From the NCBI RefSeq assembly GCF_015832195.1, contig NC_052034.1:4055501-4119500 (forward strand): a DNA stretch of 64,000 nucleotides, in the 5' to 3' direction. This document shows positions 13,625 through 27,600 of the stretch, in pieces. Numbering within the stretch: the stretch's first letter is position 1; each line of letters starts with the position of its first letter. The notes beneath the pieces are model-generated. The model searched no databases, was not told the DNA's origin, and saw only the letters and a list, made by a program, of their open reading frames with translations. This DNA is from Motacilla alba alba (Eukaryota; Chordata; Aves; Passeriformes; Motacillidae). The position numbers were made by a program, and so were the translations under genes.

Positions 13625-16600
13625 TTTTAAAAATCCTGGTTTTTTACTATTCTACCTACTAGAAGAAATGCCTCTCCACCGGTTTATGCAAGGTCTGAAT
13701 CCCTTCTCTTTATGCTTTTCACTTAAAACAAAAAACAGTTCTCAGGATGTATTAAGATAACAAGCATAACCTTTTAATTTGATGAGTTTTATCTGCTTTC
13801 ATGGGGAAAATGCCCATTTCAACTAATACACTAAACAATTTGTGTACAGATACACAGAGTATGTCTCAATTGCATTGTTAAGAACAAGGACTGAAGGTCC
13901 AATTAAGTCCTGCTCCTGCTATTTTAAGCAACTTTATAACAGAATCCAATCATCAAATAACAACCAACTCCTGAGAACTTCTCAAAACCACTACTCTGAT
14001 TACAAGGCTGCTCCAGAACCCCACTCCTATTTTGATTAGGAACCAATTGAAGATTAAGAACTGATTAAGACTGATTCACAGATCTATTACTGTAAGTTTA
14101 CACTGCCTTACTCTTTTTTCCCACACAGGCATTAGTGTTTAAAGAGTTTTCCTCCCTTTTCAATACTGAGGGATAAGCACAAGGAGAGATAGAACACTGT
14201 CCCCTTAAGCCTGTTAGCTGAAAAAAGCCAGTTTTGTCTCCCTTTATGACGCAGGAGAGAGAACTGACTTCCCAGACCATCCTAACAGCCCTTCCTCACA
14301 TCTGTCCCAAATGAAGCTTTTTTTTTTCTAAATCCTCCATCACCATTTTCCACATCTGCTTATTTCCTAGATATGTAGCACTAAAGTTTAACACTCACCA
14401 TGGTATCAAGAGATATTTTCAAGTCTTTTGCATCTTTCAATTTCTAACCAATAAACCATATTTTTCTATTTCATATCTTTATATATAATAATGTATTTTT
14501 ATATTTTCTGTATGCCATTATATACTTGCTGTTGCATGACCATTCACTTTGCACTATTCCATTTAAGTCTCCCTACTGCAAATCCTCCAGCTCATTCAGT
14601 CCTGCCAGAGACTCCAGTCCTCCTCTGGACTGAAAACGTCTCCCATTTCTGCACAGTAAATTCCATTGACACAGTCCTTTCACATGTACATCTAGACTAA
14701 AACACCACTTAAAACTGTCTGAAGACTGGACCTTGAAAAGTTAGCAGCAGTTTTGCTCCAGCCCACGTTTCCCCACTAGGACCAACTCATCCTCACACCA
14801 TTACACTGTGCTTGGCTTTAAGAAATCTCCATCATGCTGCTGTGCCCTGTGGTGTCCTGACCCACACCTCCATGGGATGGACTGTACTAACAGTAATCAT
14901 CCAGCCTGGACACTGCTTGCTCCATCAGCTCTCCAGCAGCCCTGTCCTGTTGAGGATAATCCTCATAACCCACCTGTCCCCAACCATGGGAAACACTGCA
15001 GAAATGGTTTTTCAATCAGACATGAGGGTAGGCATAGAAAACATATCCTTGCTGCAGATGGAGAAGGGGATCAGAAGCGTGCAAGAACCACAATCCTTCC
15101 CACTCCTGTGTCAACAGCTGCCCCACATTCCTACCTGACACTTCCAAGGATGCTCTTGCTCCCCCATCATCTTCCCCAGCTGCTATGGCTGGGCAAGACC
15201 TCACCATCACCAAACTGCTGTAACAAACACAACAGCTTCTGGCACAGACTTTACCAGGCACCAGCTGCACTGCCCCAAATCCAGCCAGACAAGGAACCAA
15301 CAGTGGGGAGGGGGAAACTGGTTGTGTGATGCTGGGAATGAGTCCCACATCCATGGCTGAGCACCCTCGGCCTTTGAGCAAGGAGGGAGGCAGGAGCCAG
15401 AGCAGAGGGCAGCAGCAGCTTGCTCCCAGCCCACATGCTCGTGGTCTGTCCAGCCAGCATCTATCCTGCCCTTCCAGCAGCTGGGTGGGAACAGAGACTT
15501 CCCCATCCTGGCACAGTAGGGAGGTACATGGTTTGTTTACCCAGAATTTTTGGGCATGTCTGCTGAAATTCCAAAACCCCAAAGATTTGTTGTAGAAGCT
15601 CTGATGTCACTTTTACACAGGAACACACATCCTGGCAGTGGGAAATGAGACTGATGCAGGAGAAGTTTGTAAGGGCCTGCTTCCCAAATTCTGGTAGTCA
15701 CAGGTTTGTGTGCTACATTACAGCTGTTCTGATTGCTGACATCTCATCTCTTATGTACTTATATACCCATTACCATAGTAACCAAATTCCTCAGAACATA
15801 TAATGCAATTTTTGTATCTGGTGTATTAGAACAAAATTATTAAGGTTACAAAGGCAAGCATTCCAAAATTAGAAAGTGTCAGAATTCAGACTGCCATCTC
15901 CCTTGCCAACCCATCTTCTTTTGCTGCCTCCCTCCCCATCTCCCAGGCTCCCAAGTCACCTCTCCTGCAAACCTCCAGCTCCAGTTCTCCATCAGCTCCA
16001 GCTCCTTTCTCTCTGACCCCTCTGCAGTCCCAGTTTCACTGTACTCTGTCCTGACATATTCTGATCTCTCCCCTCTCATCTGACTTTCATACCTCCTGCA
16101 TTCACACCAGGCATTTTCCTCCTCCACACTGCCTGAGTGCTCTCCAGGAATGATTCACTGAACACAGGACAGATTCCTGACAGTCTAGGAACTGGAAACA
16201 AGAGGAGCCTCTCTTGCAGGAAAAAGTCCTTCTGATCTCTTAGACCAGGGCTGGAGCATCTTCTGCTGCTCTCCAGGGATAACTGCCTGCTCCAGCACTA
16301 GGAGCTGCAAAATGTCTCAGCAACACTCAGTGCTGCTTCACCCTCTTATTGCCACTGCAAAGATGGGTCCCGCTGGGGAATACACCCCCATTTAAGGGAG
16401 TGCTTGGCAAATGCAGAGTCTCCATCTTGATGGGACTCAACATAAACAAATTAACCTTTATACTTTACCTGCCTATAGCATTATTTTATGCACATAAATA
16501 TATTGTTAGGAGGAAGACACATGCATGGAATGCTTAAGAGCTGTGTTTTCTCTGAACACCAGCACCCGCAAGCACTGGGGAGTCAGGAGTTGAATCCACT

Positions 16601-19600
16601 GCAGTGGAACATACCTGAACATTCAGCACATCTCTCCTTACAAGTTTCCTAAAAAGTCCATCAAACCACAGGCTCAGACATCCTTGTGCATGACTGCCTC
16701 TCCACTAGAGAAAAAGGTTGAGCTGATACATCATTCTGCACACACAGAAGGTAAATGACTACGCCTTTTCTCCAAAAACCTGCTTTTAAAAAATTATCTG
16801 TATCTTTTTTGGTTTGGCAGTATTACTAACTGTCCTGAACACAACGGATGAAAGAGGAGGGTCAACATCTGCACCTGAAGCAAACAGCTGGAACAACAAT
16901 TCATAAACACTGCCCATAAAGCAGGTTTAATGCCCAAGATTCATTCTACCTGGGTTAACTCTTACTATAAGTATTTTTTTAAAATTTTCTCTTTTACACC
17001 AACTCTTCAGCTCTCAACTAAAAAATGCATCACTTTTTTCTGGTCTGAAGAGAGAAGGAAAGACCTTAAGCCACTTGTATGTCTCTACCAAGTGCTACAG
17101 CATTTTAAGGCAGGAATGGCAATTTCAGCTAATGTAGAAACACACCCATCCTAAATTTGACAGAAAACTGTAATCAGAAATTGGTCTGTTTCAACAGCAC
17201 AAATCCAAACACCTCTATACTTCACAGGTTCTTTGTGTGCTCACACATAAAGCCACTTAATCCAGCTGTTCTCAGCAATCATTCACAAAAGCAAATGAAT
17301 GAAAAAGAAATAATTAGCAACCATTTCCACTCCTACCCTTTAACTGAGGGGAACAATAATTTGACTGCTTCAGTCAATGGACAAAACTATTTTCTGTGCA
17401 TTTAAACAGAAGGTTAATTGAGATATGGTGGAACCAGCTCTCACATTTGGACTTTCTGAAAACAAGGTTGTCCTGCCTTTTTCAAGGACTTTGGCCTCAG
17501 CTTTTTCAGGAAGTGAGGCAGAAAGCTTCCAACAGGTGACTTTTCCAAGACTGAACTGATCTTCAGGAGATATAAAGGAGTAGTGTTGCAAACAAAAAGC
17601 CAATTAAACCGATCTTATTTTTCTCCTTAAGCATTCCTGGTGGCAGGGAGTGGGCTGGAAGGCTGTGGCCTGGCCTGGGCCAGGCTGGACAGCCATGCTG
17701 GCTGATCTGAAAGCAATCAGTGATTTGGTCCAAGCTAAACCACGCTGCTCAGAGCCACAAAATCATGCCATCGAATGAAGGATGGGAGCTGCAGATGATT
17801 AAAGCTACTACCCAGAGCAATAACCTCACAGCACAGCTGGAGCAGGACTGAGCTCTACGGTTTGAAGGGCCTCCTTAAAATGGTCTGCAAATATGTGACA
17901 GGAGGGGCCTGGCTCTAGCAAGACATGAAGAAGCAAAGCATCAGGGAACAAGGACAGTCACAAGAACAGTTCCCAGAGAGCAGTGGCACAAGGGATCTTG
18001 CCAGAGAGGTGTTAGAAATTTTCAAAAACCAGTCACCCGCTGGTTTGTTTTAGTGTTGGGTTTGTGTTTGTTTTCTCCTCAAAAAAAAAAGGGGGGGCTT
18101 AATATTCTTTCTCCATTTTCATTTTGGCAAATGGACAACTCACATCACACTCCTCTTACATGACACCTCCCAGAGAACTTCCCATTCTCCTGGAGAATTT
18201 ATCAAACATTTTTATACAAGGCAGAAGAAGTTGGCTGCATTAGAGTTTCAATACTAGAGTGGTAAATCTTTGCAGAAGAACAGCTAACTTGGTGAAGAAC
18301 AGAATCATGACCATTAACATCTTCTGCCTCGAGACTCTCAGCCTGCCTCCAGTCAGAGAACATGGGGGCCAAAGGCTGTCTCTGCTCCAGCAGCTGTTTG
18401 GAGGTAGATGTTATCAAATTCCTTCCACATCTCTTTAGATTTCAGGAGACAAGCGCCCACATCACACACCAAAAACCACCCTCACATCCTTTTGTCAGGC
18501 AGCTCCCTGAAGGGGCACAGAGAAAGGAGGAGCTCCTCACCCCAAGAGGCTGCCTGTGAAGGGCACAGCTAGGGTGTAACAGCAGAATAATACAGGAAAT
18601 TTTTGCACTACTGCAGTCTGCACTGCACCTTCTCCAGGGATAAATAAAATTCTGATCTCCACAATCTCCATGGCTGTCAATCTGACACCTTTTGTGAATA
18701 CTAAATTCACACATACAAAGAACTTTCTCCTTTGTAGGTTCTGAAGCATCTCACATGCAGTTTCCTACTGGTAACGGAACAAGCAGCATAATTTCATACC
18801 TGGCAATTTGAAGCCTCTTTCAGCAGTTTGGGATAATGGATTATGCCTTTTGTTTGTCAGTAGGAACAGACAAATAAGAGGGAAAAAAACAATGGTAAAC
18901 TTTCAAGCAACAATTCCTGTATTAGAAGAAGAGCTATTTTCTGACTGTTCCTGTTGGCTAAGAAACAAAGGGAACATCAGGTGTTCATTTCATAAATTCT
19001 AAGGATCTGGGATTTTTGAACTGGGAAAGTAGGACAACCTCCTGATACCTTGGGCAGATACATCCCTAACAACCAACCAGCAAAAAGCAAGAACTGCTCC
19101 CTCATCATGCATGCAGCTCACCCCAGCAGCCCAGCTGGACAGGGAGCTACTGAGAGCTCAACAGGCCATGCCAGAAAACACTATTTACTTTTTGGACACA
19201 AGCTATAAAGAGCAACCAAGAAGTAATTAAGGTTCTTGAACATAACAGGGCAAAAAATATCAGCTCCAGTGTTGCTCACTGCCCAGAAGTTTTTACTACA
19301 TCTGGACAGCTTCTCAGAGACCACCAGCCCATCCTCTCACTACCAATACCCAGTTTAGAGCCTCCAAAAGCCTCAAAATGCCTCTCTGCAGATTATTTTG
19401 CAAAGTCATTCTGAATGAGGGAATATCTAAAGCTCTAGCCTGAGAAAGAATAAACCTATCCATGTTTACAGGAACTGTATTGCTCAGTATAGCTAACAAG
19501 CTGCATGAGAGCCAACTGCTGCCAGGCCACAAAAGGGCTCCCAGAAAGAAGGAAAAATTCCAATACATTCTTATATGAATATAATTCCAAAGGCCTGAAT

Positions 19601-21419
19601 AAAAATCATCCTGGTTATATCAGCCCAGCAGTTGGTTTTGGCTGCTCCCCTGACTCTGGCCAGGGCCCAAAAGTAATCTTGGTGGAAGGCTGCTGCTAGT
19701 ACTACCTTGATATCTATACAAACATCTCAAATGTATGGGACAGTTCCCTGGTAGAAATTCACATAATCATGGCAAGAAGACACTGTGGAGTGTTCATTTA
19801 AATATCTCCAAAATAATCCAAACCAGAGAAAGATTATATTAAAAGATATAAGATCTTTGAAACAAGGAATATTTGGATATTCATAAAGTGCCCCTATGTT
19901 TGCATCTGGCACAAAACACACATCCATCCTTCAGCAAGGCAGGAAGGAGTTACTTTTGAGAACTTGATAGTGAGAACTGAAAAGAAATAACTCTGCTTCT
20001 CTCACTCTCTTTTTCTATTAAGCTAATTCCTGTTGTATAAAGTCAGCTTGAAAGCTCCTTTCAAAGAAAAAGGGGGAGGGAGGATAGGAAGAATCAGATC
20101 TGCTTGTTTTTTGCATTTGACATTCAGGTCTCGTCACCCTGTTTTGTTTTCCTGGAGGACGCGGCGGCGCAGACCTCGCAGAATGATGACATCACACCTA
20201 CAAAAAAAAGCAAAACCCAAACAGGAGGGAAGCAGCTCTCCCTCAAACAGCTCAGAACACCAGCTCTGCTTCTGGCTGGTGCCTTCTGGATAATTCAAAA
20301 CTCAGTGGGTCTGAGAGTAATCAAATATTCCCTTCAGACCCCTGGCCCATGTGAGCAGCCCATGAAAATGGGGAACAGTCCTCCTGCTCCTCTCCAGCCC
20401 AGGCAAAATCAAGTTAAAAAGTGTTTAGCTACTGCTCCCCTCTAGAGATACCTTGAACACTACATTGTTTTCTGCCTGTTTATACCTGTTTTTATTGTTG
20501 GTTAGGAGTTACACAGGCAGGTGGCTTTTACCATGATGAAATAAAGCAAAGTACAGCATGTTTAAGTCACTCAGCAAACTGGAAGCTGCTCTTTCTGAAA
20601 TGCTTTATAAAGTTATTTTTTTTTCTGTATGAGGCAGGCATTCTGAGCAGCATCCTCCCTGCAGAGCAAGGAGCCATGCTGCACCACGAGCAGAGGAACT
20701 GCTAGGTGTGCATGCATGCAGAGTGCAGCACCTGCACAGGATAAAAACACACCTCTTGTGGAGAAAAGGTGTTCATACCTTGTCTGTATTTATTAAAACT
20801 TTGAAAGAACATGTGCACTCATTGCTCCACGTCGAGATTTACCCTTCATGTAATACCTGAACCCAACAGATCGAGATGATTGGCAAGCTCAAAAATAACA
20901 GGTTTTTAGTGAGAAATACCTGCCAAATCTTGGAACAAAATGTCCATTTAAGACACCAAACTAGATACCACACGACCACTCTCCTTGCTTCTAACAATTT
21001 ATGACTTAATTTTCACAACAACAACAAAAAGCAGGAAAGAAACAAAGAGAATTACAGAAGTGGAAATTACTAAATATTCAGTGGTCAGGTGGTTCCACTT
21101 ACACCTACTGAACAGCACAATGGTGACAAAGCATTTGATTGCTTTTGCTGTGATTTTTTGGTAATTGAACATGAAACTAAGAAGACTGCCATCTCTACCT
21201 TATGTACAAGCTGAATTCAAACAGAACTCTAATAATTCCTCAAAGCAGCAAAACAAACTCAGACTTGCTATTAACTCAGGGACAATGCTCCACCAGGAGC
21301 ATCAGCTAACCAGGGGTTATTCTCAGCTTTTGTCCTCAAAAATATTTTTTAAATATGCCTTCACAGAGGATCTCACATTCCTCCCCAGAACTCAAACGTC
21401 TTGTTATTACTCTACATTA

Positions 21420-21612
21420 AATACTAAGAAAAGGTTCTTCATCCAGAAGGTGTTTGGGCACTGGAACAAGCTCCTCAGGGAAGCAGTCACAGGCAGAAAG
21501 CTCAAGAAGTGTTTTGACAAAGATCTCAGGCGCATGGTGGGATTCTTGGGGCACAGGAGCTGGACTTTGATGATCTTTGTGAGTCTCTTTCAACTCAGAA
21601 TATTCTGTAATC
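21420..21612 (+). mobile_element. CR1 LINE fragment, 3' end, plus orientation
   Basis: The segment reads as the 3' terminal part of an avian CR1 retrotransposon. Diagnostic phrases in order are GGTTCTTCATCCAGAAGG, GGGCACTGGAACAAGCTCCT, CAGGGAAGCAGTCACAG, GCTCAAGAAGTGTTTTGAC, GGAGCTGGACTTTGATGATC and TTTCAACTCAGAATATTCTG. CR1 copies are usually 5' truncated and end in short repeats related to ATTCTRTG. Here the end is a degraded ATTCTGTAATCAT. Substitutions throughout suggest a fairly old insertion. Some frames stay open through it (21165-21623 plus), but the element's reverse transcriptase region is not present. Confidence 0.85.
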
Positions 21613-24600
21613 ATCTACCCTGAGAAATCCTCTCATAACAATGACTGATTTCAAACCTAATGCAATTACAGATTTCTGTAAAGCAGCTGATGTTTTCTAT
21701 AGAATTTTACTTCCAACAGTAAAACAGTAAATGCATTCCAGTGTCTATCTGAAGATCTCAATCTCCTGCCCCAGCAATCAAAAGGAAGGAAAATGAAACA
21801 AGCAACTGCCTTTAAGGAAGCATCAAAAACAGGTGGTAACTCCAATCCAAGGTGGAATTCTGCTTCTAAGTTTGAAGTCTGAGCTCTGTTGTCTTGGATG
21901 GGCCCAATGGAGCGTGCTGAGTCCTGCTGGGTTGACTCTGGAGACCAGTCAGGACAGTCGGACAATGACCATCTCTGTAATTTTCTGTTTACATATTTAC
22001 AGAATGTATTTAAGTGGTGAGACCGTATGTGTCATGTCCTTAGAAATGCTAATCACAGGCATGAAATCACATACAGAAAACCCCTAAATCAGCAGGTGCT
22101 CACTGCCTCCAAACCAGAAAATAAGCAGACAAGTAGAATCACAACTCACACCATCCTCTCCTTCCACTCATGCTGCTCCATATCATCCTTGCTTCCCCAA
22201 CACCTATGTAAATAGGTAGGTAGGTTTTGCAACAGGCATAATAAACAAGTATGAACTACTTCAAACCAGCACAGGTAACATTAGTTTCAAAGCTGAAAGC
22301 AGCTTTTGGAGAAAGCTTGCTAAGTTTCACACTCCACGTCTCTGGCAACAGGGAACAAAAATCCCTCAGAAAAACAAGGTCTCAAAATACTGAGCACTTT
22401 CACACAGGTACTCAGACTTCAAGGTTTTAATGCTTCTTGGGGGTTATTCTAGTTTAAAAGGATGACTGAAGCAACAAAATTCCTAATTTTATTATTTCCA
22501 GGTAAGCCTCAGCTATTTTACTGCAAAGATATGCCCTAAATGAATCCTCACACTGCAAACCTCTCTGCAGAGACAGGAACAGTAGAATCTAGAACAGATG
22601 AGAGTTACTGGTGATGAGCTGAGCAATGGCTCACTCTGCAATGCTTATGGATTCCCAACAGGCACAGGGGCTGGAAGCTCCTCTTCCATCCCAGGGCACC
22701 AGGTGAGAAGCCTTTCAGCTTTTTACAGCAGCGTGCATTTGCATTACACAATAACTAGACCCTGAAGAAAAGGTGAGATTCAGCTGTGGCAGACTGCACA
22801 AACAGGGTGAAAAGATACACTCTGCTTCCACAGATCTCCATAAAAATGTCCAGACAATACCCAAGTCTTTCAATTTTATATGCACAGGAATGTTTTTCAG
22901 TTAGATGGGCAGTCCCTGGTTATCCCTGTGCGTGACTGACTTAAAAAATGAAGAACTTACGTTTGTTGTTCATCAAGTTCAGGGACTGATTTACAATGCA
23001 TTAAAAGCCCTTTTCAGATTTATGTAAAGATAAAAATCAGCAAAAAGTCACATCATAATAACAAAGAATATTAAAAATTTCAAGATTTAGCCAGCTTGTT
23101 CATGACCAGCATTAAACTGCCATTATGGTAAGAAAAATCTACATAGTGCTCCTATGATGAAACAAGAAACCCCATCCCCCTGCATTTTCAGCAGGCCAGG
23201 CAGACTTTCAGAGGGAGATCTGGGACAGTGGTGCTGCTGAACTTTGAGGTCTGTGTTGCTCCACCAAACCCCACAGGCAAAGCAGCATCTCCTACACTTC
23301 TGCTTCCACCTCACAACCTGGGAGGTGCTGATGCAAACTGGGAACCAAGGAGACAAATTCTTCTACCCCAACACCACAAGCCATGCTGAGCAAATTACTC
23401 ATTTCTCCACCTGTACTTCAGTACCCCCACCTTATAAATGTGGAAAATAAATATGCCTTTATCATCCATTTGAATATCTTGAGATTTGTGGATGAAATTC
23501 AGAGCACGGCATCACTATTATTATCCTGCCAATTCAGAGAAAAGTATAAAACCATCACATATGCAAGGTAATATTTCTTTGCTATAGCTTAAATTTCTGT
23601 TTGTGTATTAATATTTCATTTCTCATATTAATTATAACTACTTCTGTTTAAACATAAAATATTTGTAATACCTACAGAAATACATTGTGATTATAATAAT
23701 TTATAGTCACTAGAGTAATTCATTTTCAGTACCAGAGATTCCCACAGCAATGGGAAGAGTATTCAAATGAGGATCACACACCCTGGTGCTGGATCAGCCA
23801 CTGTGGAGAAACTCCAGAGCCCAGTGTGATGGCCCACCTGCACAGTGCTCCACAGTTACCAATCCCAACAACAGAGGAAAACATAAGAGACTTAAAATAA
23901 TGTGCTAATTAGTATTTTCAAGATATAAGAATTGTTCAAGAAAAAGCACTAAAATATTGGGGAAAATTTAGAGGCTTTTCCAAAATATTTTTTAAAACTG
24001 GGCATGAAAAAGTCCACATCAAATTTTTATTCAATAAACTAGCAAATAATTCTTTAAATGTTCTTTATGGTTTTGTGACTAATTATGAGCTAGTGAAGGT
24101 AAATCATGTACTTTATAAGTAAACTATTTTCACGTTAGTCTAGTATTCAAAGCACTCTGCATGTTATTGTCAAATCAGGAACGAATCTTTTGCCCAGTCT
24201 TGTTTTTGCAAATAAATTTACATCATCAGTATTGTAATGAAATCAAAGCAAAGGTGAGGATGAAGACTTCCTTCTTCCATAACATTTTATTTTGGATAAA
24301 AAAACCATGTATTCAGACGTCTTCTTAAGTACAGATTATCTTAGTGTTTGGCTCCCTGTGCTCTGTCCCTCCAGTCAGCAATAGAAATGTTGAATTCTCT
24401 GGTCAGTTCAGGACATATGTGTAGGCTGATCTGCTAAGAATGTGGTCAACTACTGAGCTAGCAGCTGACAGCAACATCTTCTGAGAGCAGGAGAAGGAAG
24501 TATCTCCAGTGACTGTCATGCAACCACCTAAATTCAGCCCCAGCATCCTCCCTAAACCCTCTTCCCCCACCTCCATGAGCACTCAAATTGGTACAGATCT

Positions 24601-27600
24601 GGCCACTCAAGGTGGCTTTTGGAATGGAGATGCTCTAGGATTTCCTTGCCCATGTATTGTGTCAAATGAAGGGAAAAATAACCTTCCATCACTTACAAAG
24701 GACAGATGATCAGCATTCAGATGGGTTTGCCTGCATTCTTGCTGCAAAACGGGCAGGTCCCAGCAAGAATTAAAAGGAGGTTCTACCACACACCTCCAGC
24801 CAGAGACTAACCTAGTTTTAAACACTTCAAAGCATGTGTTAGAGGGGGGTTTGTGTGGAAAGGGAAGAAGGAAAATTAAGCCAAAAACACAGGTAAGAGT
24901 TCAGGGTTTGCCTATATGGCAATTAACCCATAATAAAAATGGAGCTTGGCATTCTTTGCAAGGCACTGCCTCTGAAATGTATCATTATTTCCTTCCCAAC
25001 TCTGACATGCACTTCTAGGAGACAGCAGGAATTTTTGTCAAGGCCAAGGTTACCCTCTTTTTTAACTGAAGGTGCAAGACTTTATAAAAACCCCAATCTA
25101 AGAGCCTGGCTGCATACCCAGATGTACCGAGCCAGTATAAAGGGGGGTTTGTACCAGCTCAGCTGATGCCAGCAAAAATCAGATCACTGCACCTTAGTCT
25201 TTATGGGTGGCAAACCCACATTACTGCAGTCAGTCCAGCACATAATTCTCAAGACAAGACTTCGCTATGCAAAGACTAATTTAAAAAGCTCAAGGAGACA
25301 CAGGAGAGTGATGGATTAAAGGCAGAAGATCATGTGCTGTGCACAGACCCTGTGTTCTGTTTGACCCTCAAAGAGGGACACAGCTTACCTAGGGGTACAG
25401 GGCAAAATCATACCAAAATAGATTCCAAACCCAGGGTTTAACTAGTTTGCTATCTAGGCCAGGAAACAGTTCTGGAACACATTTAACACAGTTTAATCGC
25501 ATCAAATCACAGCTGGCCCAGAACTGATTTTAACAACTGTCAACTGCTCCTTGAAACAGGCAAAGCCAAAAAGAAGATCACAGCACACAGTTTACAAAGA
25601 GCACAGAGACAACCCAAACATCCAGAGCAGCAGCAGCAAAGCAAGGCACATTCAAATCCCATGATCTTTATTCAGATTGGGTTACAAGGAAGTGGGAACT
25701 GGGAGGAGTTAATGTTAGTGACAACTGCAAGCCAGAACTAAAGTAGAAACATGTTGCACTGCCACCGGGACATAGCTTGAGAAATCCTAATAACTGATGG
25801 AGAAAGTTACTGCACTACTTACTGGATACCCGTGGCCTATTTGAGAAACAGCACCAGCAAAAATAACCTCTCCTCTCATCTCGGCTGGGGAGGGAGGACA
25901 GCCACCAATTAAAAGGGGACCGAGGTGGGAAATGAGAATTGCATATAAAGAATGGTGAAGGAGGCAAAAATAACAAATATGTGCAATAGCACATGAGATT
26001 CTTTCCAAGAAATCTCAGTACAACATTTCTCTGGGCATGGGCTCATGGGTCTGTTACTGCCCTTGAACAGTGGAATGTCAGGGAAGAGGAAGGATTGCTG
26101 GGTGCTTGAAAACAGACTGAACACATGGATGGGGAGCAAGCCAAAAGTGTTACAAGAAATGGGCCCTACACTTTCAACATACTTGCACTTACATATTCCT
26201 CTTTCCCATGCTCCTGGACCCCAAAGCTTTCTAGACATCAGAAATCAGGCAGAGCAGAGTGAAATGGAGCTGAACCAGCAATGCAAAGGGAAGGACTGAT
26301 CCTAAGGACCTAAGCCCTCAAAATCTGTGACTAGCAGTGCTCAACTAATGGCACAGGGCTAAAGGAAAATAAAAGAAGTTTTAAAATTTAGGTGAACTAA
26401 GTGAAAGGCTGAAAGCAACTTTATTCACATTTTAAGAAATCAAGTGTAATACATACTGGCTTTCAGTCTAAAGCTATAGCAAAAATCTCTGAGATTAACA
26501 GCAAACATCAAAAATTGTCCTTTCAAATATGGAGTGATAAAGCTGACATGCAATAAAAGCTTCCCATGAAACTCACAGGACTGTTCCCCCACATTCTGAT
26601 AGGAGGCTGCCCTGTAAACATGCTGAACTCAATGAGCGTAGGAGAAAACCGTTTTTATAAAATTACATCTCACTCTAAAGAAAATATTTGTGTGGCTGTA
26701 GCCAGGAGTGTAATAAGGTTCATTGGAAGATCACAGGCACAGAAAACTGAAGAGCCTGCCAGCTTTAGAGTTTTGTGACTTTTAATTTTTTTCCTCAAGA
26801 TGTAACTTTTCCCTCAAACAAAACACTTCCAGCCTTTTCCATCCTAAGGACAATAATCAATATGTAAATTTCATGCTGTCACCCCATCCTGACCCCTCAA
26901 GAAATATCAAAACTGTTTCCAGCCAAGCAATACACCAGGCAAAACTACAAGCTACTGTCCAGTTGTATTAAGAAGCCATCATCACTCTAACTTATGTTGG
27001 ACTGTCCTCACCAACCCCTAAGAGAAAGGAAACCTCACCTCCAAGCCACAGGTGTGTAACTAATGCTGCAGATCTGTCCTCAGCAAGCTCTGATTAAACT
27101 GGAGAAACTTCTCTGTTTAGACAAAACTTATTGCTGCTTTGGCAATTTCGTGTTTTGTTTACAGTGGCTACCTTGCCTTTTCTTCTGGCAAAGAAACAAA
27201 GATTTAGCAGAATGTGAAAAAAAAAAAATCAAGAGTAATAATGCACTGACTTCTCATCAAGTATTAGAAGTTCCTAATGGCTTCCCTTTCACAATTAAAA
27301 AAAAAATACTGTAATTCCAGTGATCATCAAGTATTTGCTCAAAAATTGCTTTAAAAACCACGTTTGGAGCCCCCACTGTGCTGGCTAATGTCCATTGTGT
27401 TTCTAAGGGCCTTCAGAAAGTATTCCCTCCTCCATGTTCTGTACTGTAAATGAGCACTTAGGCAAAGAGGAAGGAATAGTGTGTAAAAGCCAACTCTGCT
27501 TTTAAACAGCTCTCTATCTTTTCCTACTATTTTCTGCACGCTTCTTCCCCTCAGACACTTTGCATTTCACCTCTGATTTCATGTTTTTATATCTTAAATT

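Noticed and set aside
14808..15582. Overlapping 173-codon (plus) and 188-codon (minus) open frames in TAOK1 intron 1
   Set aside because: Opposite-strand frames of similar length in a locally GC-richer patch, with no domain, no conserved motif and no splice context. Chance is the simplest account.
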